From Sutterella sp. UBA1442 (GTDB taxonomy: Bacteria > Pseudomonadota > Gammaproteobacteria > Burkholderiales > Burkholderiaceae_F): DNA of 5,914 nucleotides. Positions 1-5,914 of this stretch are shown in pieces; the first letter of the stretch is position 1, and each line of letters opens with the position of its first letter. Both the position numbers and the translations under genes were made by a program. The notes beneath the pieces were generated by a model. That model was not told where the DNA came from. It saw nothing but the letters and a program-made list of their open reading frames with translations, and made no database searches. The stretch covers positions 4,121-10,034 of the forward strand of contig DCTK01000076.1 of the NCBI GenBank assembly GCA_002329575.1. The letters are read 5' to 3'.

Positions 1-1483
1 CATTTTCGATTTCAGCGGAAAATTGTAACAGCAGTGCCGGATAAATTAAAAAGCATTGAAGCAGGCGTCGCTTGATATTGGTCGAGACGGGACCGGCTTT
101 TACGCTTTGCACCGGTCGCTTATAGCGCGCTCCTTGTCGGCTATCACGTCCATAACCCGGCGCCGGTTTGGTTCCCGTGCGCTTGACTTCTAATAAGGGC
201 ACTCCGCAAAGAGCGGCAAGTTCTGACGGCTCCATCCGAACAGCCGTTGCCAACTCCATCACAAGCATGTGACGAAGCGCATGGGCGGTCATGCTCTGCA
301 GTAAAGGTTTTGCGATTGCCACGGCCTGCGAACGCTCCTCGGCCGTACGAAGTCCACGACCGGCAGAAACTTCACGCACGATATCCATGACGAAAAATTT
401 CGAGAGCGGGAAAGCCGCTTTGAGTTGCGACTCAAACGCATCGGCCCCTTGCGCTTTAATCAGACTGTCAGGGTCCTCTCCTTCGGGTAACATCACAAAA
501 TAGGCCGACTGATCATTATTAATAATGGCCAGGGTCGATGTCATGGCTCGCCGTGCAGCCTTAAAGCCTGCGGCATCGCCGTCAAAGGAGAAATAAACGT
601 GGTCAGAGAGCTGAAAGAGCTTGCGCACATGCTCGGGCGTAATGGAAGTCCCCAATGCCGCCACCGTCTCGGTAAAACCGGCTTGAGACATCTGAATAAC
701 ATCCATGTAGCCTTCGCAGACAATAGCTCTGCCCTTTTTATGAATAGCATCTCGACCTTCATAAAGACCGTAGAGCTCTTGGCTTTTGTGATAAACAGGC
801 GTTTCAGGTGAATTCAGATATTTGGGTTGTTCGTCACCTTTCATCGTTCGCGCACCAAACCCAATCACTTGCCCTCTCGGGTTTCTGATCGGGAACATAA
901 TGCGCTCACGGAAGCGATCATAGAGTCGGCCGTCTTTTTCAATCACCAGACCGCATTCTTGAAGCTTCGGATCACGGTAGGCCTGGCCCGAGAAAATGGC
1001 TTCAATGCCCTGCCAGCCCGATGGCGAGAATCCCAGTAAGAAACGGTTCACGGTTTCTTCGGTTAATCCTCGACCGCGAATATACTCAATAGCCGGCCTC
1101 TCACGCAGTAACGTTTCGTGATAATAGTCGGCTGTTTGAGCCAAAAAGTCCGTGAGAGTCTTACTTTGCGCCTGCCGCTTTTTCTCAAAAGGATCCTGCG
1201 GCACTTCCATGCCGAGCTCATCAGCGAGCTCTTTAATCGCTTCCGGGAAAGTCAGTCCCTTATATTTCATCAAAAAGGTAATAGCCGTTCCCTTTTCTCC
1301 GCAACCGAAGCACTTAAAAAATTGCTTGGAGGCATTGACGGCAAAAGAGGGCGTCTTTTCCTTATGAAAAGGACAACACGCCATCCAGTTGGCACCTTTG
1401 TGCTGCAACTTGACGTAACGGCCGATCACGTCCACGATGTTGGTCCGTGATAAAACCTCTTGGATAAAACTCTCGGGAATCAT
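1..1483 (-). CDS. dnaG: DNA primase DnaG (C-terminal end cut off by the window)
   Basis: Primase makes the short RNA primers that start leading- and Okazaki-fragment synthesis, working with the replicative helicase DnaB. I translated it by hand from an ATG at 1483, giving 494 codons before the left edge; E. coli DnaG has 581 residues, so roughly the last 80-100 are missing. The N-terminus MIPESFIQEVLSRTNIVDVI is typical for the family and fixes the start. The CHC2 zinc finger is visible as C37, H40, C58, C61 (CPFH...CFGC). The polymerase basic motif RFRERIMFPI is at 190-199. TOPRIM acidic residues are E257 and D261 (EGYMD), D301 and D303 (DGD), and D337 and D339 (EDPD), so the active site looks complete. 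A basic, glycine-containing linker follows at about 434-464, and then the start of the helicase-binding domain. The start lies 22 bases after the yqeY stop. The likely ribosome binding site AAGG (1496-1499) is 12 bases upstream, rather far. rpoD would be expected next, outside the window. Confidence 0.97.
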   Translation of the reverse strand, partial: MIPESFIQEVLSRTNIVDVIGRYVKLQHKGANWMACCPFHKEKTPSFAVNASKQFFKCFGCGEKGTAITFLMKYKGLTFPEAIKELADELGMEVPQDPFEKKRQAQSKTLTDFLAQTADYYHETLLRERPAIEYIRGRGLTEETVNRFLLGFSPSGWQGIEAIFSGQAYRDPKLQECGLVIEKDGRLYDRFRERIMFPIRNPRGQVIGFGARTMKGDEQPKYLNSPETPVYHKSQELYGLYEGRDAIHKKGRAIVCEGYMDVIQMSQAGFTETVAALGTSITPEHVRKLFQLSDHVYFSFDGDAAGFKAARRAMTSTLAIINNDQSAYFVMLPEGEDPDSLIKAQGADAFESQLKAAFPLSKFFVMDIVREVSAGRGLRTAEERSQAVAIAKPLLQSMTAHALRHMLVMELATAVRMEPSELAALCGVPLLEVKRTGTKPAPGYGRDSRQGARYKRPVQSVKAGPVSTNIKRRLLQCFLIYPALLLQFSAEIEN

Positions 1484-1505
1484 GCGCAGACGCTACCTTG
1501 CAGTT

Positions 1506-1952
1506 TTATGCGGTCAACTTTTGCCTAATTAAAGCCGAGACCTTGCCCATGTCAGCTCGACCCGTAAGCTTACCCTTGAGCATGCCCATCACTTTACCCA
1601 TACCGGCCATGCCCGTTGCGCCTGTGGCGGCAATGGCTTCGTCGATCATGGCCAAAATTTCTTCATCGGTAAAAGGCTTGGGCAAATATGCAGACAAGAC
1701 AGCGATTTCGGCTTCTTCTTTTTGAGCCAAGTCTGCGCGGCCAGCGGCCGTATATTGTTCGATGGAGTCGTGACGTTGTTTGACGAGCTTAGCAATGACG
1801 GCAATGATGTCGTTGTCTTTGCACTCGATACGTTCGTCAACTTCTTTTTGCTTGATTGCAGCCATCAACAAACGAATAGCACCCAAACGAGCACTGTCGT
1901 GGGCCTTCATGGCGGCTTTCATGTCAGCCATGATGGTTTCTTTAATAGACAT
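1506..1952 (-). CDS. yqeY: GatB/YqeY domain-containing protein
   Basis: This is a 148-residue, mostly helical soluble protein of the YqeY family, the usual family length. The family shares a domain with the C-terminal tRNA-binding part of GatB, the amidotransferase subunit that amidates misacylated tRNA. The role of the stand-alone protein is not established, so a tRNA-related function is only inference. Family hallmarks seen are the N-terminal MSIKETIMADMKAAMKAHD, the stretch RLGAIRLLMAAIKQKEVDER, the QRHDSIEQY segment, the motif LSAYLPKPFTDEEI, and the glycine/methionine-rich GMAGMGKVMGMLKGKLTGRADM near the C-terminus. A longer reading from 2075 is open, but the extra 41 residues do not look like the family and would run through the terminator hairpin. 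The ATG at 1952 has GGAG (1959-1962) six bases upstream and is clearly preferred. It sits between rpsU and dnaG and is probably co-transcribed with dnaG. Confidence 0.95.
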   Translation of the reverse strand: MSIKETIMADMKAAMKAHDSARLGAIRLLMAAIKQKEVDERIECKDNDIIAVIAKLVKQRHDSIEQYTAAGRADLAQKEEAEIAVLSAYLPKPFTDEEILAMIDEAIAATGATGMAGMGKVMGMLKGKLTGRADMGKVSALIRQKLTA

Positions 1953-1958
1953 CTTTAT

Positions 1959-1962
1959 CTCC
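1959..1962 (-). promoter_or_regulatory. Ribosome binding site of yqeY
   Basis: GGAG on the minus strand, six bases before the ATG at 1952. It decides the yqeY start against the longer open frame from 2075. It lies just downstream of the T-run of the preceding terminator, so transcripts must read through that terminator, or start between it and rpsU, to use this site. Confidence 0.8.
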
Positions 1963-1967
1963 AACAA

Positions 1968-2014
1968 GAAAAAACGCGTGCAAGAAACTCTAACTGACAG
2001 AGCTTTGCACGCGT
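1968..2014 (-). terminator. Rho-independent terminator/attenuator between rpsU and yqeY
   Basis: Read on the minus strand, a perfect 10-bp stem (ACGCGTGCAA at 2005-2014 with TTGCACGCGT at 1974-1983) encloses a further 4-bp stem (CTCT 1988-1991 with AGAG 1999-2002, seven-base loop). It is followed at once by a T-run at 1969-1974 that overlaps the end of the stem. There is no T-run on the plus-strand side, so it acts on rpsU transcription. In E. coli a terminator between rpsU and dnaG lowers expression of the downstream primase; the same role here is inference, with partial read-through needed to express yqeY and dnaG. Confidence 0.82.
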
Positions 2015-2049
2015 GATTATGGCTACGGCACAATGGCCGAGCCCGGATG

Positions 2050-2067
2050 AGTGCCCCTAGCGGCACT
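2050..2067 (-). other. Hairpin in the rpsU 3' untranslated region
   Basis: A perfect 6-bp inverted repeat (AGTGCC 2050-2055 with GGCACT 2062-2067) around a six-base loop. It lies 29 bases beyond the rpsU stop and ahead of the terminator. GAGTG at 2049-2053 could pair instead with CACTC at 2073-2077, so two competing folds are possible. There is no T-run, so it is not a terminator by itself. It may protect the rpsU 3' end or be an RNA processing site; both are guesses. Confidence 0.4.
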
Positions 2068-2095
2068 GCACCCACTCAAAATTCCGATCTCGAAA

Positions 2096-2308
2096 TTAGT
2101 AGAGCTTCTTGGGCAACATTTGGCTGCGCAAGCGCTTGTAGTGACGCTTGATAGCAGCAGCTTTCTTGCGCTTGCGTTCGGCCGTGGGCTTTTCATAGAA
2201 TTCACGGGCACGCAATTCGGTCAAAAGACCGCTCTTTTCGATCGTACGCTTGAAACGGCGCAGAGCGGTTTCAAACGGTTCGTTTTCTTTTACACGAATA
2301 GTGGGCAT
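2096..2308 (-). CDS. rpsU: 30S ribosomal protein bS21
   Basis: bS21 is a small, very basic protein of the 30S subunit, placed near the 3' end of 16S rRNA, where it helps initiation on natural mRNAs. The product has 70 residues, close to the family's usual 70-71. It shows the typical N-terminus [21 protein letters not shown], the central [29 protein letters not shown], and a lysine/arginine-rich C-terminal tail ending LPKKLY. The start is supported by TAAGGTG upstream: AAGG at 2315-2318 lies six bases before the ATG, one of the best Shine-Dalgarno matches in the window. It is the first gene of the minus-strand rpsU-yqeY-dnaG group and is divergent from tsaD. The strong terminator after it suggests much of its transcription is monocistronic. 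Confidence 0.98.
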   Translation of the reverse strand: MPTIRVKENEPFETALRRFKRTIEKSGLLTELRAREFYEKPTAERKRKKAAAIKRHYKRLRSQMLPKKLY

Positions 2309-2340
2309 CAGGCACCTTACCTGTCAAATTAAAATGGTTG

Positions 2341-2356
2341 CGGTAATGTTTTACCG
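2341..2356. repeat. Perfect inverted repeat in the rpsU leader
   Basis: CGGTAA-TGTT-TTACCG is a perfect 6-bp dyad with a four-base loop, centred about 40 bases upstream of the rpsU start. It could be an operator for a dimeric repressor or a hairpin in the rpsU leader RNA. Nothing in the window names a binding protein. Confidence 0.45.
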
Positions 2357-2478
2357 ATCTGATCGACATGCGAAAACCATCCCGAAGGTTTCGCGCGATC
2401 TCCGAAAGTGTTTAATTTTACATAAAATGCTGATAAAAGAAAGTGCTTTGTATCTTTTTTCTTGCAAGGCGTTTACTG

Positions 2479-2484
2479 TATACT
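2479..2484 (+). promoter_or_regulatory. Candidate -10 box for tsaD
   Basis: TATACT matches the sigma-70 consensus TATAAT at five of six bases and is preceded directly by TG. It lies 38 bases before the tsaD start, a sensible distance. No good -35 box lies 16-18 bases upstream (only a T-run), and the TTGCAA at 2462-2467 is too close at 11 bases. This is a candidate only. Confidence 0.35.
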
Positions 2485-2522
2485 ACTTATCTTTCTGATT
2501 TTAAAAAGAATTTAAGAATTTT

Positions 2523-3569
2523 ATGCTGATCCTAGGTATTGAATCTTCTTGTGACGAAACCGGTCTTGCGCTCATTGACAGCGAAGCAGGTCTGCTTGCT
2601 CATGCCGTGTACACACAAATTGACATGCATAAACTCTACGGCGGTGTTGTGCCCGAGTTAGCCAGTCGAGACCATATTCGGCGTGTCATCCCTCTTTTAG
2701 AAGAAGTGTTGCGAGAGGCCGGTCGCACTAAAGAAGAGCTCGATGCAATTGCGGTCACTCAAGGTCCCGGCTTGGCCGGAGCGCTCCTTGTGGGAGTGAG
2801 CATTGCACACGCTTTGGGTTTTGCGCTCGATATTCCTGTTGTCGGCATCCACCATATGGAAGGCCACCTACTGGCCAATTTGTTGGCAGACCCGGCTCCT
2901 GAATTCCCGTTTATTGCCCTGTTGGTCTCGGGTGGCCATACACAGATCATGAAAGTCAGCGGATTCGGTCAATATGAACTCTTGGGCGATACGCTTGACG
3001 ATGCCGTTGGAGAAGCTTTTGATAAAACCGCGCAATTGCTCGGCATGAGCTACCCCGGCGGCCCAGCAGTGAGCGCATTAGCTGAAAAAGGCACGAGTGG
3101 ATCCATCGACTTACCGCGCCCGATGTTGCACTCGGGCAATCTGGACATGAGTTTCTCAGGGCTTAAAACAGCCGTTCTGACAGCAGTTAAGAATGCCGAA
3201 AACCCAGAAGATGAAACGTTTCGCGCAAACCTTGCGCGAGGCTTTGTGGACGCCGTGGTTGATGTCTTGGCCGCCAAAGCTGTCAAGGCCATGAAGCAAA
3301 ACAAAATGAAAACACTTGTGGTCGCCGGTGGCGTCAGTGCTAATAAACAGCTACGCAATCGTCTTGTCTACGAAATGAAAAAGCGCGGCATGACGGTCTT
3401 TTTCCCGCCGTTAAAGCTTTGTACCGACAATGGTGCGATGATTGCCACAGCGGGACTTGAACGCTTAAAGCATATGAAACCCGAAGAGATCCAAGCGCAC
3501 TTTAAGAATCTGAAATTTGGCGTCAAGCCTCGTTGGCGCCTTAAGGAGGCTGCGCAAGACCTGCGCTAA
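2523..3569 (+). CDS. tsaD: tRNA N6-threonylcarbamoyladenosine transferase TsaD
   Basis: TsaD (Gcp/YgjD/Kae1 family) transfers the threonylcarbamoyl group from threonylcarbamoyl-AMP to A37 of tRNAs reading ANN codons, acting in the cytoplasm with TsaB and TsaE after TsaC makes the intermediate. The product has 348 residues against 337 in E. coli. The ASKHA-fold N-terminus is [14 protein letters not shown]. The metal-binding motif HMEGH gives H111 and H115, and the third ligand D302 lies in CTDNGAMIA. Also seen are the family stretches [60 protein letters not shown] and [12 protein letters not shown]. All key residues look intact. The start fits the family, but no real Shine-Dalgarno sequence precedes it, only AAGAA-like A-rich sequence. 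It is monocistronic here, since a terminator follows and the next gene is convergent. It is frequently found divergent from rpsU in Proteobacteria. Confidence 0.98.
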   Translation: MLILGIESSCDETGLALIDSEAGLLAHAVYTQIDMHKLYGGVVPELASRDHIRRVIPLLEEVLREAGRTKEELDAIAVTQGPGLAGALLVGVSIAHALGFALDIPVVGIHHMEGHLLANLLADPAPEFPFIALLVSGGHTQIMKVSGFGQYELLGDTLDDAVGEAFDKTAQLLGMSYPGGPAVSALAEKGTSGSIDLPRPMLHSGNLDMSFSGLKTAVLTAVKNAENPEDETFRANLARGFVDAVVDVLAAKAVKAMKQNKMKTLVVAGGVSANKQLRNRLVYEMKKRGMTVFFPPLKLCTDNGAMIATAGLERLKHMKPEEIQAHFKNLKFGVKPRWRLKEAAQDLR

Positions 3570-3570
3570 C

Positions 3571-3610
3571 AAAAAAAAGCGCTTGAGTTCAACCCAAGCC
3601 CTTCTTTTTC
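3571..3610. terminator. Bidirectional terminator between tsaD and the MFS gene
   Basis: The stem GCTTG (3581-3585) with CAAGC (3595-3599) extends past one mismatch by AAG/CTT (3577-3579 with 3601-3603). An A-run at 3571-3578 lies on the left and CTTTTTC at 3604-3610 on the right. Read rightward the T-run follows the hairpin and ends tsaD transcripts; read leftward the A-run becomes eight Ts and ends the transporter transcript. The spacing between the two convergent stop codons (50 bases) leaves room for nothing else. Confidence 0.8.
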
Positions 3611-3619
3611 GTTAGCTGA

Positions 3620-4900
3620 TTAGTTAAATATTGTGGCGTGACGTCTGACCATGAAAACGCTTAGCGTTAAAAGCGCCACGATGAACAGGAACGCGCCGGG
3701 CAACGAAATGCTCGAAGAGATGGCACCGATGATTGCCGGACCGGCCAAAAGACCACCATAGCCGATCGTTGAGACCGTCGTAATCGCAGTTACCGAATCT
3801 TCTCCCTTATCTCTCGAGGCTGCCGAGATAATAATCGGAGCCAAGTTGGCAATACCCAACCCCATCACAAAGAGACTGGCAAAAAGCACCCACGGTTGCG
3901 GATACAACACCATCAACACGAGCGTTGAGATCATCAGGCCTAAGCCCACGGTCAACACAAACTGTGCACCACGCTTCATGATGAGCTTGTCGCCTAAAAG
4001 GCGCGAGGCCGCCATGGCAATCACAAAGAGCGTGTAACCGATCGGACTCATTTCCTGAGCAACGCCACCTTCGTCACGCAAGTAAATGGCGCTCCAATCA
4101 AGCATGGCTCCTTCGGCCAAAAAGACGGCTGCACAGACAAATGCCAATAGAAGCACCGGGCCCTTAAACGCTAACTGGAAGGAACCGCTATCCTTCTTAT
4201 CATTGGATTTTTGAATTTTTTCATTTCGCACGTTGCGAAGCACAGCAATGATCGTTGCACTAAGTGCAGCCATCAAAAGCGAGATGGTCGAAAACGGCGT
4301 TACGCCCAGAACTAATAAAGCGGTAATACAGCCGGCAGCGAATACTTCACCGATTGAGTATGCAGCGTGCATGCCCGACATCAAACGAGTCCCGTTACGC
4401 TTTTCCAGATGAGTGCCGTAAATGTTGGCGCTGACTTCCAAGCACCCTAAACTGATCCCGTACAAAAAGAGCGCAATGCATTCAAAATAATAATTAGGCA
4501 TCCAAGCCAAGAGCACTAAAAGTGCGCAGGAGATCAAACCGGAGGCAGCAATCGCATTACGGCAACCCATTTTCTTAGCTAAAGAGCCTGCCAACGGCAT
4601 CCCGACAAAGGAACCCACACCGAGTCCAAGCAACAAAACGCCCAAAATCATCGGCGTTAAAGATAAACCTGATTGCACGAAAGGAATAAGCGGAGCCCAA
4701 GAGGCTACGGTAAAGCCACCCGTGAAGAAACCGATTCGGGCCGCCCAAAGCTCGGCACTGGAAACACCGTTAGCAGAGGCCACATTCGCGGCACGAGTCT
4801 TATTAATAAGAGGCTGAGTGTTATTAGGTTGGAGTACACTAATGTCGTGTTCAGCTACAGAAGTGGAACCGACAGGCTTTTGCTTTAGAGATAACGACAT
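3620..4900 (-). CDS. MFS transporter, YbjJ-like
   Basis: This is a twelve-helix major facilitator superfamily permease of the inner membrane, 426 residues from the ATG at 4900. Helices begin near residue 54 after an unusually long polar N-terminal tail. The stretch WAPLIPFVQ (68-76), the conserved N-half segments around EVSANIYG (155-162) and SGMHAAYSIGE (175-185), a charged central cytoplasmic loop (about 222-247), EGAMLDWSAIYL (263-274) and RLLGDKL (300-306) followed by a basic loop resemble the YbjJ/FucP-like branch. The motif A loop after helix 2 reads GSLAKKMG (105-112), with lysine where aspartate is usual. The substrate is unknown; exporters and sugar-type importers both occur among relatives. 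A TTG at 4909 opens the frame nine bases earlier, but it lies in a repeated operator-like hexamer, and neither start has a good ribosome binding site, so the ATG is preferred. It is divergent from a LysR-type gene that probably regulates it. Confidence 0.88.
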   Translation of the reverse strand: MSLSLKQKPVGSTSVAEHDISVLQPNNTQPLINKTRAANVASANGVSSAELWAARIGFFTGGFTVASWAPLIPFVQSGLSLTPMILGVLLLGLGVGSFVGMPLAGSLAKKMGCRNAIAASGLISCALLVLLAWMPNYYFECIALFLYGISLGCLEVSANIYGTHLEKRNGTRLMSGMHAAYSIGEVFAAGCITALLVLGVTPFSTISLLMAALSATIIAVLRNVRNEKIQKSNDKKDSGSFQLAFKGPVLLLAFVCAAVFLAEGAMLDWSAIYLRDEGGVAQEMSPIGYTLFVIAMAASRLLGDKLIMKRGAQFVLTVGLGLMISTLVLMVLYPQPWVLFASLFVMGLGIANLAPIIISAASRDKGEDSVTAITTVSTIGYGGLLAGPAIIGAISSSISLPGAFLFIVALLTLSVFMVRRHATIFN

Positions 4901-4904
4901 AAAA

Positions 4905-4983
4905 ATCAAAACGCTGTTGAGTTGCTTATAATTATCCGATCAAATATTTGTTCCTTCGAGTTTGATTCCATCAAAATTTTGAT
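4905..4983. promoter_or_regulatory. Probable LysR-type operator cluster
   Basis: The hexamer ATCAAA or its complement TTTGAT occurs five times: 4905-4910, 4939-4944, 4961-4966, 4970-4975 and 4978-4983. Three form two overlapping perfect dyads: TTTGAT-TCC-ATCAAA (4961-4975), which contains the T-N11-A layout of LysR-type boxes, and ATCAAAATTTTGAT (4970-4983). A further perfect palindrome CAAATATTTG is at 4941-4950. The position between a LysR gene and its divergent neighbour is the classic place for such sites. That this particular regulator binds is inference. Confidence 0.65.
4927..4936. promoter_or_regulatory. Overlapping candidate -10 boxes for the divergent pair
   Basis: On the plus strand TATAAT (4927-4932) is a perfect -10 hexamer for the LysR gene. 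On the minus strand GATAAT (4931-4936) could serve the transporter. Neither has a recognisable -35 box at the right spacing, which would fit activator dependence for the transporter. The operator-like palindromes would then lie upstream of the transporter start and downstream of the regulator's start, suiting activation of one and self-repression of the other. Confidence 0.4.
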
Positions 4984-4991
4984 AGCCTATT

Positions 4992-5885
4992 ATGTCTTTA
5001 TCCATCGATGAAATTCATTCCTTTGTGGCAGTTGCCGAGAGCGGCTCTTTTTCTGAAGCGGCACGGCGTTTAAGACGAGCTCAGTCAGTGGTCTCCGTAC
5101 ACATTTCAGGACTGGAGGCAGAATTGGGCTACAAGCTCTTCGACCGCACGCCAAAACCGGTCCTGACGACTCGAGGTCGTGAGCTATTGGCCAATGCCAA
5201 GCGTATTTTGGTCGAGAGTCAGCGCTTTGAGGCTCGCGCGGCAGCACTTCATGAAACGGAAACGCCTTCTTTATATATGGGAATTGACTTGGTGCTTGAA
5301 GCCCCTGTCATGCTCGATCTTCTCAAAGAATTTTCGAAAACATTTCCTTCGGTGCGTCTGCAAATTGAAAATATTTCGAGTTCTGAAGCTCAGTGGTTTT
5401 TCCGAAAATCAAACATGAAACTTGCACTTGTTTTCTCAGAAGAGCCGTCGCTTGAAAGTGAGGAAATGGTACTCGGCCATTCCGAACAGTTGCTTGTTGT
5501 GGCGAAAAATCACCCATTGGCGCAAATGGAAAATCCAACGGTTGATGATCTGCGTCAATACCGTCAAATTGTTGTGAACGCCCGAGATCCTGAATCGCCC
5601 TCGCCAACGATTATCAATCCGTTCCATTGGGAAGTCGACAGTGGTATCTGGGCTTTGGGACTCGTTGCGCGCGGCGTGGGTTGGACCATATTGCCCAAAT
5701 CGCTTTTAATCGGAAAGTTTACCTTCAGAACAACAGTTACCACCATCAAAGCTCCGTTTGCGATACCGGCCAGCCGCCTTGTCCTTCGTACTAAAAAGGA
5801 TGAAGTTCCGGACAAAATCGTCTCATGGTGGGCAAACTCAATTAATAAATACAAAAATAAACTCGGAATCGACGTAGCCGCTTAA
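4992..5885 (+). CDS. LysR-type transcriptional regulator
   Basis: This is a 297-residue DNA-binding regulator, the normal length for the family. The N-terminal winged helix-turn-helix is clear at about residues 4-63: SFVAVAESGSFSEAARRLRRAQSVVSVHISGLEAELGYKLFDRT, followed by the wing LTTRGRELL. A linker helix leads to the effector-binding domain (about 90-290), which has the two-lobed periplasmic-binding-protein fold in this family; GLVARGVGWTILPKSLL is the usual late motif of that domain. The protein ends with a short lysine-rich tail, KYKNKLGIDVAA. Such proteins usually bind as tetramers to T-N11-A sites and respond to a small molecule; the ligand here cannot be read from sequence. The ATG at 4992 gives the expected N-terminus, but no Shine-Dalgarno sequence is evident before it. 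It is divergent from the MFS gene, which is its likely target. Confidence 0.95.
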   Translation: MSLSIDEIHSFVAVAESGSFSEAARRLRRAQSVVSVHISGLEAELGYKLFDRTPKPVLTTRGRELLANAKRILVESQRFEARAAALHETETPSLYMGIDLVLEAPVMLDLLKEFSKTFPSVRLQIENISSSEAQWFFRKSNMKLALVFSEEPSLESEEMVLGHSEQLLVVAKNHPLAQMENPTVDDLRQYRQIVVNARDPESPSPTIINPFHWEVDSGIWALGLVARGVGWTILPKSLLIGKFTFRTTVTTIKAPFAIPASRLVLRTKKDEVPDKIVSWWANSINKYKNKLGIDVAA

Positions 5886-5914
5886 CCCACTGCCCTATTC
5901 TTCGAAGCAGTCCC

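Larger units (their letters stand above)
2309..2522. promoter_or_regulatory. Divergent control region between rpsU and tsaD
   Basis: This 214-base non-coding stretch must hold the promoters for rpsU (leftward) and tsaD (rightward). The half near tsaD (about 2405-2522) is very AT-rich. The half near rpsU is mixed and holds two small inverted repeats, one at 2341-2356 and CGATC-T-GATCG at 2355-2365. For rpsU I find no convincing pair of -35 and -10 boxes; a TAAAAT at about 2416-2421 on the minus strand is the best -10-like hexamer but lacks a good -35. Confidence 0.6.

Noticed and set aside
1118..1450. A 110-codon open frame on the plus strand opposite dnaG.
   Set aside because: It lies wholly within the zinc-finger end of dnaG, whose translation is clearly conserved. 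The product looks like no known protein and is an antisense shadow.
1953..2075. A longer yqeY reading starting at 2075.
   Set aside because: The extra 41 residues pass through the terminator hairpin and do not resemble YqeY; the ATG at 1952 has a good ribosome binding site.
2322..2327. TTGACA on the minus strand, a perfect -35 hexamer.
   Set aside because: Its -10 would fall inside the start of rpsU, and the hexamer lies directly beside the rpsU ribosome binding site, so it cannot drive rpsU.
2474..2491. TACTGTATA followed by eight bases, like the left half of a LexA (SOS) box; LexA acts near the E. coli rpsU-dnaG-rpoD promoter.
   Set aside because: CTGT at 2476-2479 should be followed by ACAG at 2488-2491, but the bases there are TATC. 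Only one half-site is present.
5564..5854. A 96-codon open frame on the minus strand inside the LysR gene, and similar antisense frames within tsaD and the transporter.
   Set aside because: They overlap well-supported genes in other frames, have no recognisable domains, and are expected by chance.
5889..5911. ACTGC/GCAGT inverted repeat just after the LysR gene, a possible terminator.
   Set aside because: The stem is only 5 bp with a 13-base loop, and the window ends before any T-run can be seen.

Overview
The window carries a conserved bacterial housekeeping block plus one accessory transport locus. I see no mobile element, CRISPR array, tRNA or rRNA gene, and no new defence or metabolic system. 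The minus-strand order rpsU, yqeY, dnaG, with tsaD divergent upstream of rpsU, is the 'macromolecular synthesis' locus arrangement common in Proteobacteria, and a yqeY gene between rpsU and dnaG is familiar from Betaproteobacteria. Moderate base composition and the protein sequences suggest a betaproteobacterium of the Burkholderiales, perhaps a gut Sutterellaceae member. That placement is inference from memory, not from a search.

Left part, positions 1-2308, minus strand: rpsU (ribosomal protein bS21), a 143-base intergenic stretch with hairpins, yqeY (GatB/YqeY-domain protein), then 22 bases later dnaG (primase), whose C-terminal end lies beyond the left edge. A rho-independent terminator lies between rpsU and yqeY, just upstream of the yqeY ribosome binding site. 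It probably acts as a partial attenuator, making rpsU more highly expressed than primase, as the internal terminator does in the E. coli rpsU-dnaG-rpoD operon.

Middle, 2309-3610: a 214-base divergent control region, then tsaD on the plus strand, encoding the catalytic subunit for tRNA t6A37 synthesis. A hairpin flanked by an A-run and a T-run follows tsaD and can terminate both tsaD and the convergent transporter gene.

Right part, 3620-5885: an MFS transporter of the YbjJ-like type (minus) and a LysR-type regulator (plus) are divergent across a 91-base spacer (82 bases if the longer transporter start is used). The spacer and its transporter-side edge hold five copies of ATCAAA/TTTGAT, arranged in part as overlapping perfect palindromes. 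This strongly suggests the LysR protein binds here, controlling the transporter and itself. The ligand and transported substrate cannot be told from sequence.
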